Position numbers and translations under genes: made by a program. This document shows, piece by piece, positions 42,791 to 51,052 of a stretch of DNA of 64,000 bases. The DNA comes from Bacillota bacterium. Lineage in GTDB: Bacteria > Bacillota > Clostridia > Christensenellales > CAG-138. The notes beneath the pieces are model-generated. The model did not search any database and had not been told where the DNA came from. It saw nothing but the letters and a program-made list of their open reading frames with translations. The DNA lies in assembly GCA_023390655.1 (NCBI GenBank), contig JAEWCL010000001.1, positions 38,146 through 102,145 of the forward strand, read 5' to 3'. The stretch's first letter is position 1; each line of letters opens with the position of its first letter.

Positions 42791-43876
42791 ATGAGCGGGA
42801 AAGAAGCGAAAAAGAATGGAGCATTCTCTGAATTTCTGAAGAGAAAGAACATCGTCTTTTCGGTAAAACGGTATGGCATCGACGCTTTGAGCGCGATGGC
42901 GCAGGGGCTGTTTGCCTCCTTGCTGGTTGGGACGATTTTTGGCACCATAGGCGAGCAAACCGGCTTGCAGGTGTTTTTGGATATCGGCGCATTTGCAAAG
43001 GCCGCGACCGGCCCGGCGATGGCGGTTGCGATCGGGTATGCACTCAATTGCCCGCCGCTTGTGCTGTTTTCTCTGGCTGCGGTTGGCGGCGCGGCGAATA
43101 CGCTGGGCGGCGCGGGAGGCCCGCTTGCGGTGCTGCTCGTGGCAATTGTTGCGGCGGAGTGCGGGAAAGCCGTTTCCAAAGAGACCAAGGTGGATATTTT
43201 GGTGACGCCTTGCGTGACGATTGCGGTTGGCGTTTTATTATCCATGCTGTGCGCGCCCGCAATCGGCGCTGCGGCAAGCGCCGTTGGCAATTCGATCATG
43301 TGGGCGACGGAGCTTCAACCGTTTTTCATGGGCGTATTGGTATCCGTTATCGTAGGCATTGCGCTGACGCTTCCCATCAGCAGTGCTGCCATTTGCGCGG
43401 CGCTTGGCCTGACAGGGCTTGCGGGCGGCGCCGCGGTAGCGGGGTGCTGTGCGCAGATGGTAGGGTTTGCGGTGATGAGCTTTCGGGAAAACCGCTGGGG
43501 CGGGTTATTGGCCCAAGGCCTTGGCACCTCCATGCTGCAGATGGGGAATATCGTAAAAAATCCGCTCATATGGATTCCGCCGACGCTGGCTTCGGCGGTT
43601 ACCGGCCCGATGGCAACCGTCCTCTTCCGTCTGCAAATGAACGGGCCCGCGGTCGCTTCCGGCATGGGCACATGCGGACTCGTGGGGCAAATCGGCGTGT
43701 ACACGGGGTGGGTCAATGACGTTGCCGCAGGCGTGAAGGCTTCAATCACAGCATCCGATTGGATAGGTCTGGTGCTGATTTGTTTCATATTGCCCGCAGT
43801 ACTTACGGCGTTGATTGCATTGCCGCTGCGTAAAATCGGATGGATCAAGGAAAATGATTTGAAGCTAAGCCTCTAA
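42791..43876 (+). CDS. PfoR-like / PTS EIIC-type membrane protein
   Basis: The 361-residue protein has 9-10 hydrophobic segments with Gly/Ala-rich loops (GYALNCPPLVLFSLAAVGGAAN, LPISSAAICAALGLTGLAGG, QGLGTSMLQMGNIVKNP, GMGTCGLVGQIGVYTG). These match the PfoR or EIIC_2 family of membrane proteins, first seen upstream of perfringolysin in Clostridium perfringens. No EIIA or EIIB domain is encoded nearby, so transport by phosphorylation is not supported. It is 33 bases after the reductase gene and probably in the same transcript. Confidence 0.78.
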   Translation: MSGKEAKKNGAFSEFLKRKNIVFSVKRYGIDALSAMAQGLFASLLVGTIFGTIGEQTGLQVFLDIGAFAKAATGPAMAVAIGYALNCPPLVLFSLAAVGGAANTLGGAGGPLAVLLVAIVAAECGKAVSKETKVDILVTPCVTIAVGVLLSMLCAPAIGAAASAVGNSIMWATELQPFFMGVLVSVIVGIALTLPISSAAICAALGLTGLAGGAAVAGCCAQMVGFAVMSFRENRWGGLLAQGLGTSMLQMGNIVKNPLIWIPPTLASAVTGPMATVLFRLQMNGPAVASGMGTCGLVGQIGVYTGWVNDVAAGVKASITASDWIGLVLICFILPAVLTALIALPLRKIGWIKENDLKLSL

Positions 43877-43895
43877 AAATGCTCTAAAATGCGAG

Positions 43896-43937
43896 ATGCC
43901 GCCTGTTGGCTATGATGACCAACAGGCGGCATTTTTC
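43896..43937 (+). terminator. Strong terminator
   Basis: A 14-bp perfect stem (43896-43909 with 43919-43932) and a T run follow the PfoR-like gene by about 20 bases. It also separates it from the convergent HxlR gene. Confidence 0.85.
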
Positions 43938-43959
43938 TGTGTCTGACGATGATCTGCGG

Positions 43960-44328
43960 TTATGTTTTGCTTGCGTGCACGGTCATGGAACAGCTTGCTT
44001 CCATGCCGTTGTCACGCATATACCCTGCGCCCCATTCGTACATGGCGGATAAAATCGGCCGCAAGCTCCTGCTAAACTCTGTCAATGAATATTCCACCTT
44101 CGGCGGCACGATGGGGTAAACCGTGCGCAGGAGCAAATTATCGCTTTCAAGCTCCCGCAGCTGCTGGGTCAGCATTTTGGGCGTGGCCTGCGGGATGAGC
44201 TTTTGGAGCTCCCCGTGGCGCAGGGTGCCGTTGATGAGGTGCCATAAAATCAGGGCTTTGTATTTTCCGCCAATCAGGCGCAGCGTTGCGTCTACAGGGC
44301 AGTTCAGTCCGTTTTGCGTGCAGTGCAT
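43960..44328 (-). CDS. HxlR-family transcriptional regulator
   Basis: The 122-residue protein has the HxlR winged-helix pattern: an N-terminal Cys in CPVDATLRLIGGKYKALILWHL, then RHGELQKLIPQATPKMLTQQLREL and VEYSLTEFSRSLRPIL. Such regulators often sense electrophiles or oxidants through the N-terminal Cys. The ATG at 44328 is preferred because AAGAGG lies 7 bases upstream; a TTG farther upstream (44346) is less likely. It is divergent from copA, so it could control copA or only itself. Confidence 0.88.
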   Translation of the reverse strand: MHCTQNGLNCPVDATLRLIGGKYKALILWHLINGTLRHGELQKLIPQATPKMLTQQLRELESDNLLLRTVYPIVPPKVEYSLTEFSRSLRPILSAMYEWGAGYMRDNGMEASCSMTVHASKT

Positions 44329-44474
44329 GGGAGGGCCTCTTTTCAATACTATACTTTTAGGTAGTATAGCACAATATAGTGCATACTTGTTTTATTGTCT
44401 CTTACAGCTAAAATAATAGCATAAGCGCAATTGCCCGTCAAGGGCAGAGCAACCAGTAAGGAGTGAGGGCCCAT

Positions 44475-46943
44475 ATGATGGAACATCAAGTATTCAGCAT
44501 CCGGGGTATGACCTGCGCGGCCTGCGCGCAGCGCATTGAAAAGACCGTGCGCAAGCTTTCCGGCATCGGGCAGGCCAGCGTCAATCTCGCCAGCGAAAAG
44601 CTGTTTGTAGAATATGACGAAAGCGCACTTCCGCTTTCCACCATAAAGGAAGCTGTATCAAAAATAGGCTACGAGGTAGTGGAAAAGCAGGATCATACAA
44701 ACGTGACCATACCCATTGGCGATATGACCTGCGCGGCCTGCGCGCAGCGTGTGGAAAAGGCGATCCGCAAGCTCGAAGGCGTAAACAGCGTTTCCGTCAA
44801 TTTTGCTACGGAAAAAGCGACCGTGTCCTATGATCCGCAGCAGGTACGGCTTTCCGCCATACGGGGTGCGATCGAAAAAGCGGGGTACAAGGCGCTGGAG
44901 GTCAAAAAGACCGCGGCTTCGGATGAGGACCGGGCGCGCAAACAGAAGGAGATCCGTACGCTGTGGACAAAATTCATTGTCTCCGCCATATTCTCCCTGC
45001 CGCTTCTTTATATCGCGATGGCGCCCATGATCACGTTCGTGCGGCTGCCGTTCCCCAGCGGGCTTGATCCGATGAACTATCCGCTGATTTACGCCCTAAC
45101 CGAGCTTGTGCTGGTACTGCCTGTCATCGGCGTAGGGTATAGGTTTTATACCAACGGCTTTCGGTCGCTCGTACAGCGCAGCCCGAATATGGACTCGCTT
45201 ATCGCCATCGGCACGACGGCGGCCGTCCTCTACAGCGTATACAACGTGTGGCAGATCGCAAACGGCGCGTTCGGCGCGGTCGAAGCACTCTATTTTGAAA
45301 CGGCGGGTGTGATCATTACGCTCATTCTGCTGGGCAAATCCTTGGAGGCTGTTTCCAAAGGCCGCACGAGCGAGGCCATTAAGAAATTGATGGGGCTTGC
45401 GCCGAAAACCGCAATGATCATTGAGAACGGGGAAGAAAAAGAAATCCCCATCGATGAGGTGGAAGTCTCAGACGTCATCGTGGTGAAGCCGGGCGCAAAA
45501 ATCCCGGTGGACGGCACGGTATTGGAAGGCCACACGGCCATTGACGAAAGCATGCTCACAGGCGAAAGCATGCCGGTAGATAAAAAGGCTGGCGATGCCG
45601 TGTATGCCGCCTCCATTAACACCAACGGTACGGTCCGGTTCCGCGCGGAGAAGGTCGGCAGCGATACGGCGCTTGCCCAGATCATCAAGCTGGTGGAGGA
45701 CGCCCAGGGGTCCAAAGCGCCCATCGCGCAGATGGCGGATATTGTATCCGGGTATTTCGTGCCCATCGTGTGCGTCATTGCGCTTCTTGCGGGCATCGCG
45801 TGGTATTTCGGCGTGCGGGATCTGGAGTTTGCGCTGACCATATTCATCTCGGTGCTGGTCATTGCCTGCCCCTGCGCATTGGGTTTGGCGACGCCCACGG
45901 CCATTATGGTGGGCACCGGCAAGGGCGCGGAGAACGGCATCCTTATCAAAGGCGGCGAAGCGCTCGAGACCGCCCACAAGATCAACACCATCGTGTTTGA
46001 CAAGACCGGCACCATCACCGAAGGAAAGCCGACCGTAACCGACGTACTGCCCGCAAGCGGCATACAGGCCGATGACCTGTTGCAGATGGCGGCTTCGGCG
46101 GAAAAAGGATCCGAGCATCCTCTGGGTGTTGCGATTGTGCAGGGCGCGCAGGAAAAAGGATTAACGTTCCATGCAGTGGAAGGCTTTGAAGCGCTCACCG
46201 GGCGCGGCATCGAAGCCCGCATCAGCGGCAGGGCAGTGCTTGCGGGCAATCGGAAGCTGATGGACGAACGGGGCATTTCTCTCTCGGAACTTGAAGCGGC
46301 GTCCGACCGGCTGGCCGAAGAAGGCAAGACCCCGATGTATATAGCGCTTGATGGCAAAATTGCAGGCATCATCGCCGTGGCGGATGTCGTCAAGCAATCT
46401 AGCCGCGCAGCAATCGAAAGCCTGCACAAGATGGGCATCCAGGTCGCCATGATCACGGGCGACAACAAAAAGACCGCCGCCGCCATCGCGCGGCAGGTGG
46501 GCATCGACCGGGTACTGGCCGAGGTGCTGCCGCAGGATAAATCCAACGAGGTCAAAAAGCTGCAGAACGAAGGCCAGAAAGTCGCCATGGTGGGCGACGG
46601 CATCAACGACGCGCCTGCGCTCGCGCAGGCCGATATCGGCATCGCAATCGGCTCCGGTACGGATGTGGCGATGGAAAGCGCGGATATCGTGCTGATGCGT
46701 TCGGATTTAATGGATGTGCCGACCGCCATCAACCTGAGCAAAAAGACCATCCGCAACATCAAGCAGAATTTGTTCTGGGCGTTTGGGTACAATGTCATCG
46801 GCATCCCCATTGCGGCGGGCGTGCTGCATCTGTTCGGCGGCCCCCTGTTGAACCCCATATTTGCCGCCGCAGCCATGAGCCTAAGCTCGGTATCGGTGCT
46901 GACCAACGCATTGCGGTTGAAGAATTTCAGAGCGACACGCTGA
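44475..46943 (+). CDS. copA: Copper-exporting P1B-type ATPase
   Basis: The 822-residue protein exports Cu+. It has two N-terminal heavy-metal-binding domains, each with GMTCAAC or DMTCAAC, about 72 residues apart; eight membrane helices with the CPC motif in IACPCALGLATP; the phosphorylation site in FDKTGTITEGKPT; the HP dipeptide in KGSEHPLG; and GDGINDAPALAQADIG. The ATG at 44475 is preceded by AAGGAG at 44458-44463. A lipoprotein gene and copZ follow. No CsoR or CopY gene is present in the window. Confidence 0.96.
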   Translation: MMEHQVFSIRGMTCAACAQRIEKTVRKLSGIGQASVNLASEKLFVEYDESALPLSTIKEAVSKIGYEVVEKQDHTNVTIPIGDMTCAACAQRVEKAIRKLEGVNSVSVNFATEKATVSYDPQQVRLSAIRGAIEKAGYKALEVKKTAASDEDRARKQKEIRTLWTKFIVSAIFSLPLLYIAMAPMITFVRLPFPSGLDPMNYPLIYALTELVLVLPVIGVGYRFYTNGFRSLVQRSPNMDSLIAIGTTAAVLYSVYNVWQIANGAFGAVEALYFETAGVIITLILLGKSLEAVSKGRTSEAIKKLMGLAPKTAMIIENGEEKEIPIDEVEVSDVIVVKPGAKIPVDGTVLEGHTAIDESMLTGESMPVDKKAGDAVYAASINTNGTVRFRAEKVGSDTALAQIIKLVEDAQGSKAPIAQMADIVSGYFVPIVCVIALLAGIAWYFGVRDLEFALTIFISVLVIACPCALGLATPTAIMVGTGKGAENGILIKGGEALETAHKINTIVFDKTGTITEGKPTVTDVLPASGIQADDLLQMAASAEKGSEHPLGVAIVQGAQEKGLTFHAVEGFEALTGRGIEARISGRAVLAGNRKLMDERGISLSELEAASDRLAEEGKTPMYIALDGKIAGIIAVADVVKQSSRAAIESLHKMGIQVAMITGDNKKTAAAIARQVGIDRVLAEVLPQDKSNEVKKLQNEGQKVAMVGDGINDAPALAQADIGIAIGSGTDVAMESADIVLMRSDLMDVPTAINLSKKTIRNIKQNLFWAFGYNVIGIPIAAGVLHLFGGPLLNPIFAAAAMSLSSVSVLTNALRLKNFRATR

Positions 46944-46955
46944 AAGGATATGTAT

Positions 46956-47639
46956 ATGAGAAAAGTTATGAAATTGGGTCTCCTGCTTTGCGCCGGGGCG
47001 GTTGCCATGCTTGCGCTCGTAGGGTGCAAACAGCTTGACGTGGTGGGAAGCCAGTCCGTTACTTCGTTTGATGCGGTGTTAAAGGCCATCCCAGATAAGG
47101 TACGGGCCGAAGAACTGAACTATGGATGGTCACTTTCCGCCCCGGACGATACCGCACGGTTTATTTGGAGCGAAGATTACAGCAAAAGCCCGCTCTACGA
47201 TGTTATGCTGGAGCTTGACGCGCAGCCGTTCTTAGACGCGGGGTTGGACCCAAACAAGCTCCCCGAAAACGTCCTCCAGTATGAAAACAAGCTGATGGTG
47301 GGCACAAAGCTTGGCAGCGACGCATTGAAGTACAGCGGCGAAGTGACCCCGCTTGCGGCTTACGAACAGATCGTCAACTTGTACCGCGACAGCATCGGCT
47401 ACCACACTGCGCTCGATCATTACGGCGTCAAGCTTACAAACGGCAACATGTTCGAGTGGGCCAAGGATATGAGCAAGAATGATAAGGATATCGTGTTCGT
47501 ACTGAATCCTGAGCCGTTTATTGCGGCGGGCGTTGACCCCAATGCTGTGGAAGGCTGGGCGTTTGCAAAGGTTCCTATGGAAGAGGACGGGAAGGCGATT
47601 GAAGTGGAGAAACTTCTCAAGCCCTTTGACTTACAATAA
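46956..47639 (+). CDS. Lipoprotein with internal repeat in copper operon
   Basis: The 227-residue protein has a lipoprotein signal peptide with Cys24 (LVGC). I do not recognise a named family. Two segments look like repeats of each other: around residues 82-118 (VMLELDAQPFLDAGLDPNKL) and 178-215 (IVFVLNPEPFIAAGVDPNAV). Only two Cys residues are seen in total and Met is moderately frequent. It sits 12 bases after copA and 12 before copZ, so it is part of the copper operon, and a surface role linked to copper is inferred. The ATG at 46956 fits the AAGGA spacing better than the ATG at 46950. Confidence 0.72.
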   Translation: MRKVMKLGLLLCAGAVAMLALVGCKQLDVVGSQSVTSFDAVLKAIPDKVRAEELNYGWSLSAPDDTARFIWSEDYSKSPLYDVMLELDAQPFLDAGLDPNKLPENVLQYENKLMVGTKLGSDALKYSGEVTPLAAYEQIVNLYRDSIGYHTALDHYGVKLTNGNMFEWAKDMSKNDKDIVFVLNPEPFIAAGVDPNAVEGWAFAKVPMEEDGKAIEVEKLLKPFDLQ

Positions 47640-47651
47640 CAGGAGGCATCT

Positions 47652-47858
47652 ATGGCAACCATACTAAAAGTGGACGGCATGTCCTGCGAGCATTGCGTGA
47701 AGGCGGTAACATCGGCGGTAGGAGCGCTCCCGGGCGTCACCGGGGTTGCGGTGGACCTGCAGGCAAAAACGGTAACGGTGGATCATGACCCAGGGAAAGC
47801 CACGCTGGAGCAGATCAGGGTGGAGATTGAAGACCAGGGATACGATGTGGTTGGGTGA
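47652..47858 (+). CDS. copZ: Copper chaperone
   Basis: The 68-residue protein is one heavy-metal-associated domain with the metal site GMSCEHC (about 9-15) and the usual ferredoxin-like fold pattern (VTSAVGALPGVTGVAVDLQAKTV). It carries Cu+ to CopA. The start follows AGGAGG by 6 bases. Confidence 0.93.
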   Translation: MATILKVDGMSCEHCVKAVTSAVGALPGVTGVAVDLQAKTVTVDHDPGKATLEQIRVEIEDQGYDVVG

Positions 47859-48044
47859 CGTTCATCAACCACAACAGGAATGCAGCAAAAAGCCCAGCCG
47901 CCTATGGCGGCTGGACAAAGCTTATCGGAAAAAGAGGAAAGGATTCCTAGGGGCCGTGTCCCTTAGGTGGGATTCCAAGGGCAAGGCCCTCAAAAAGAGT
48001 TTCCCGCCTCTTACCCCTTTGCCTGTGGCAGTGAGGGTTTCGTT

Positions 48045-48224
48045 TTATTCTCCAAGAAATTCTTTTAGCTTCTTGGCCTGAAGGCCTTCGGATAACGCGT
48101 ATTCCCGGAAGAATGCATGTATCGCCGGATCATCCACCTGCTCCGCATAGTCCATAAAATCGCGCACGCGTTCCTGCGTATCCAGCAACGCCTTTGTCAG
48201 AATATCATGTTTTCGTAACCGCAT
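48045..48224 (-). CDS. Small helical protein of unknown function
   Basis: A 59-residue, charged and probably all-helical protein (RLRKHDILTKALLDTQERVR, FREYALSEGLQAKKLKEFLG). I do not recognise the family. The ATG at 48224 is supported by GGAGA 8 bases upstream; an ATG at 48239 is also in frame. A perfect 12-bp palindrome (48243-48254) lies just upstream. It stands alone between copZ and the DUF1801 genes. Confidence 0.6.
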   Translation of the reverse strand: MRLRKHDILTKALLDTQERVRDFMDYAEQVDDPAIHAFFREYALSEGLQAKKLKEFLGE

Positions 48225-48242
48225 AACTGATTCTCCCATAAT

Positions 48243-48254
48243 CGTATCGATACG
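48243..48254. promoter_or_regulatory. 12-bp palindrome upstream of small ORF
   Basis: CGTATCGATACG is a perfect palindrome immediately upstream of the small helical-protein gene. It could be an operator; no partner copy is seen in the window. Confidence 0.35.
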
Positions 48255-48461
48255 GTTACTTTACCCGCTATTACAAAAAAATATGAAACCGCATTAGAGA
48301 AGGCCGTGATATCGGGGTTCTTTTTTCGTTCAAAGAGATGCGCGGAGACTGCTTCGACAGGATAGACCTGATTTATAAAACAGATAATCGGGCAATGATG
48401 AGTGGTAATTGGTCATACGCCAGTCAAAAGAAAAACAAAGTGACCGGAGGAGGATTTTGAT

Positions 48462-48872
48462 ATGAAGCAACAGTCGCAGGAAGGCACAAAATCGGCGTCC
48501 CAACGCATCGATGAGAGGATAGAAGAACTGGGCGGCTGGCGCGGGAAAGTGCTTGCAAGGGTGCGGGCGCTCATTAAGGAGGTGGACCCCGGCGTGGTGG
48601 AAGAATGGAAGTGGCGGGGAGTCCCTGTCTGGTCCCGCGACGGAATGCTCTTTACCGGCGAAACGTATCAAAACGCTGTGAAGCTGACGTTCGCGAAGGG
48701 TGCTATGCTGGAGGACCCGATGCATCTTTTCAATGCAAGCCTGGAGGGGAACGTCAGAAGAGCCATCGATATCCACGAGGGAGATGAGATCAACGAGGAA
48801 GCGCTCAAAAGCTTGATTCGCGCCGCCATTGCGCTCAATGCGGCCGCCCACAAGCCCGTGCGCAAACGTTAA
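48462..48872 (+). CDS. DUF1801-type protein
   Basis: The 136-residue protein resembles the DUF1801/YdhG-like fold: RIEELGGWRGKVLARVRALI, VVEEWKWRGVPVWSRDGMLFTGE, and KLTFAKGAMLEDP. Members of this group are sometimes called iron chaperone-like, but the function is not established. It starts at ATG 48462 behind GGAGGAGG. A second protein of the same group follows 28 bases later. Confidence 0.75.
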   Translation: MKQQSQEGTKSASQRIDERIEELGGWRGKVLARVRALIKEVDPGVVEEWKWRGVPVWSRDGMLFTGETYQNAVKLTFAKGAMLEDPMHLFNASLEGNVRRAIDIHEGDEINEEALKSLIRAAIALNAAAHKPVRKR

Positions 48873-48899
48873 ACTCCCGTGGAGTTTTCAGGAGGAACA

Positions 48900-49271
48900 A
48901 TGGAGGGTTTTAAAGAGTATTTAGCGCGTATTGATCACCCGCAGCATCGGGCCCGCGTGGAGGCGGTGCTCAATTGGGTGATGCAGACATTCCTCAATTT
49001 AGCGCCGAGAGTCGCATGGAACCAGCCGATGTTCACCGATCATGGTACGTTTATCATCGGTTTCAGTACGGCGAAGCATCATATGGCGGTTGCGCCGGAG
49101 CAGGCGGGCATTCTTCGCTTTTCCAATGAAATCGTACAGGCAGGGTATGCGCACAGCAAGGAACTGATTCGTATTCCATGGGATGACCCGGTCGATTTCA
49201 CGCTGCTTGAGCGGATTATTACATTCAATATGTCGGATAAGGCGGCGTGTAAGACGTTTTGGAGGAAATAA
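48900..49271 (+). CDS. Second DUF1801-type protein
   Basis: The 123-residue protein starts at the ATG at 48900, behind AGGAGG. It has EYLARIDHPQHRARVEAVLNWV, APRVAWNQPMFTDHGTFIIGFS and MAVAPEQAGI, typical of DUF1801 or YdhG-like proteins. It is a distant paralogue of its neighbour and probably in the same transcript. The function is unknown. Confidence 0.75.
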   Translation: MEGFKEYLARIDHPQHRARVEAVLNWVMQTFLNLAPRVAWNQPMFTDHGTFIIGFSTAKHHMAVAPEQAGILRFSNEIVQAGYAHSKELIRIPWDDPVDFTLLERIITFNMSDKAACKTFWRK

Positions 49272-49281
49272 GTCCTGATTG

Positions 49282-49315
49282 TAAAAGCGGGCCTTGTCAA
49301 AAGTCAAGGCCCGCT
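49282..49315. terminator. Hairpin between convergent genes
   Basis: A perfect 11-bp stem AGCGGGCCTTG/CAAGGCCCGCT with an 8-base loop. On the minus strand it is followed by TTTTAC, so it serves the DUF3021 gene best; the plus side has no T run. Confidence 0.65.
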
Positions 49316-49360
49316 CTAAGATTAAAGTCCTGTTTATGCCTACTGAAGATTGGCCCATCT

Positions 49361-49774
49361 TCATTCCTGCTCCACGTGCTTTTTCAGCAATTCGTTGATC
49401 CTTTTCGCATCCAATTTAAGCTGCTGCCTTTGTATGGAGAATGTTAACGCATATATCGCGAAAAAGGCGGCGAGGAAAAGTAGAAATCCGGCCATGCTTT
49501 TGTCATACCAGTTGAATATCCATCCCGCAGCCAGATAGCAGGGAAGCAAAATTGCCAGTTCGCAGCCAACGTAACCCGCCGTTGATTTTATATTAATATG
49601 CGTCATAATCAGCATGTCGATGAATAAAAACAATGCCGCTGCGCCGCCGATCTCTGCGATAACTCCAAGCCTGATCTGGCTCGCGCCTTCCATCAGCTTC
49701 ATTGCCGTAAGAAGGAGAATGATTAGGGCAAACGCCTGTGCCCAGGTTTTAAAAAGCCTCGCGATGTTGTTCAT
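49361..49774 (-). CDS. DUF3021 membrane protein
   Basis: The 137-residue protein has four hydrophobic segments, and then a charged C-terminal helix (IQRQQLKLDAKRINELLKKH). This matches DUF3021 proteins, which are almost always encoded beside a LytTR regulator and are thought to hold it in check at the membrane. Here the LytTR gene is 10 bases upstream. The target genes are not visible nearby. Confidence 0.82.
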   Translation of the reverse strand: MNNIARLFKTWAQAFALIILLLTAMKLMEGASQIRLGVIAEIGGAAALFLFIDMLIMTHINIKSTAGYVGCELAILLPCYLAAGWIFNWYDKSMAGFLLFLAAFFAIYALTFSIQRQQLKLDAKRINELLKKHVEQE

Positions 49775-49784
49775 GTTGTTCCTC

Positions 49785-50228
49785 CTATAACCCTAATTTG
49801 TCTTTTAATGCCGTCACATAGTGCCGGTTGATGATCTGCGCTTCGCCGTTGCGCAAAAGCGCTTTCAGGCGGTGGTTATCCAGTGGCTTCACGCTTTTAA
49901 TTGACATTGTGTTTACGATGCAGCTTTTTGAAATACGTACAAACGTGCTTTCGGCAAGCTTTTTTTCAAGAACTGCAAGACTCTCCCCGCATTCGTAAAC
50001 GTTGCTTGCGCAATAGGCGAAAGCTTTTCTATCGACCGACTCGAAATAGAAAACAGTTGCGAGTGGAAGGACGCGGGCAGCGCCGTCTGTTTTAACCGCA
50101 ATGGTGTCTGAACGAACGCGGATGTATTCTACAATCTTCCTTAAATTGTCGTCCATCCTTGCGCACCGAAGGCGGATCTCCGGCGGTTTGTAGTCGGGAT
50201 TTTCCTCAATTAATAGCCTGATATCCAT
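49785..50228 (-). CDS. LytTR-family DNA-binding protein
   Basis: The 147-residue protein lacks a receiver domain. It has a short N-terminal part and a LytTR domain from about residue 45: VLPLATVFYFESVDRKAFAYC, YECGESLAVLEKKLAESTFVRISKSCIVN and IINRHYVTALKDKL. This form is typical of LytTR/DUF3021 operons. The promoter at 50261-50290 carries a palindrome over the -35 box, which suggests autoregulation. Confidence 0.88.
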   Translation of the reverse strand: MDIRLLIEENPDYKPPEIRLRCARMDDNLRKIVEYIRVRSDTIAVKTDGAARVLPLATVFYFESVDRKAFAYCASNVYECGESLAVLEKKLAESTFVRISKSCIVNTMSIKSVKPLDNHRLKALLRNGEAQIINRHYVTALKDKLGL

Positions 50229-50260
50229 AACGCCATCCTTTTCCGTTGCTTGTTGGTATG

Positions 50261-50302
50261 AGTATAATTTGCCATGCCCGATAGGCGCAATCTTTCTTGC
50301 GC
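50261..50302 (-). promoter_or_regulatory. LytTR operon promoter with palindrome over -35
   Basis: On the minus strand TTGCGC (50285-50290), an 18-base spacer and TATACT (50261-50266). GCGCAA (50285-50290) and TTGCGC (50297-50302) are inverted arms with a 6-base gap, placing a likely operator across the -35 box. Confidence 0.5.
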
Positions 50303-50348
50303 AACCTGCAGAAATTGCCGCAGGAGATGCCTTTTTGCAAGTTCTCCA

Positions 50349-50377
50349 TTGACGGCTAACAAACGTTAGCTTATGAT
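50349..50377 (+). promoter_or_regulatory. TetR gene promoter with operator in the spacer
   Basis: TTGACG (50349-50354) and TATGAT (50372-50377) are 17 bases apart. The spacer is almost wholly the perfect palindrome GCTAACAAACGTTAGC (50355-50370). Another copy of the GTTAGC half-site follows at about 50391-50396. A TetR dimer bound here would block RNA polymerase. Confidence 0.72.
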
Positions 50378-50413
50378 GAGGGGAGCGATCGTTAGCTTGG
50401 ATGGAGGGAAGGA

Positions 50414-51052
50414 ATGGAAACCTTTGCAGACCTGCCGACCAGGGGAAAAATACTTGACGTTGCGATGCATCTGTTTGCGGAAAGAGGATTTGCGGATGTA
50501 TCCGTCAGGGAAATCGCTTCTGCTGTGGGAATAAAGGCAAGCTCCTTATATAAGCATTATAGAAGCAAGGAAGATATTCTTGATCATATTTTCAATTTGT
50601 TCAGGGAGAAATTTGTGCAGGCGGCCGATTTTACGATAAGAGACATAGGGCAAGCCTTGGTACTGTATTCGCCGGAAACGTTTCTTGCAAGCTCCTTTGA
50701 AAAATTTAAGCATGCGATGTGGACACCGGAAGTCATTAAGATGGTGCGGATCATCACGTTGGAGCAGCAGCGGAACCCTTCTGTTAGAGCGTTTTTTGCG
50801 CGCGAACTCGTAGAAAAGCCAAATGAAGCGCTGCAATCTGCTTTTGATTTTATGGTGGAAAAAGGCATGATCAATCCGATTGATACGAAATTTGTTACAG
50901 AGGAATACAACGCCTATATCGTGTATTTGTATTTTGAACAGAACTTTCTATCGGAGCGGCTGAGCTTTGAAGAGATTGAACGGAAAATGAAGCAGCACAA
51001 TGCGTTTTATTGTAAATACGTTCTTGTGAGAAAAGAGGAGTATCAGGCATGA
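50414..51052 (+). CDS. TetR-family transcriptional regulator
   Basis: The 212-residue protein has the TetR N-terminal helix-turn-helix (RGKILDVAMHLFAERGFADV, VREIASAVGIKASSLYKHYRSKEDIL, residues about 10-55) and an all-helical ligand domain. It is translationally coupled to the next gene by ATGA. The palindrome inside its promoter supports autoregulation. The ligand is unknown. Confidence 0.92.
   Translation: METFADLPTRGKILDVAMHLFAERGFADVSVREIASAVGIKASSLYKHYRSKEDILDHIFNLFREKFVQAADFTIRDIGQALVLYSPETFLASSFEKFKHAMWTPEVIKMVRIITLEQQRNPSVRAFFARELVEKPNEALQSAFDFMVEKGMINPIDTKFVTEEYNAYIVYLYFEQNFLSERLSFEEIERKMKQHNAFYCKYVLVRKEEYQA

Noticed and set aside
45290..47089. Open frame of 599 codons on the minus strand across copA
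   Set aside because: It is antisense to a textbook CopA with all motifs, and its Ser/Ala/Met-rich composition is typical of a mirror frame.
47880..47912. CAGCCGCC/GGCGGCTG hairpin after copZ, considered as a repeat element or terminator
   Set aside because: There is no T tract, no second copy in the window and no target-site duplication. It could be a weak 3' end hairpin only.
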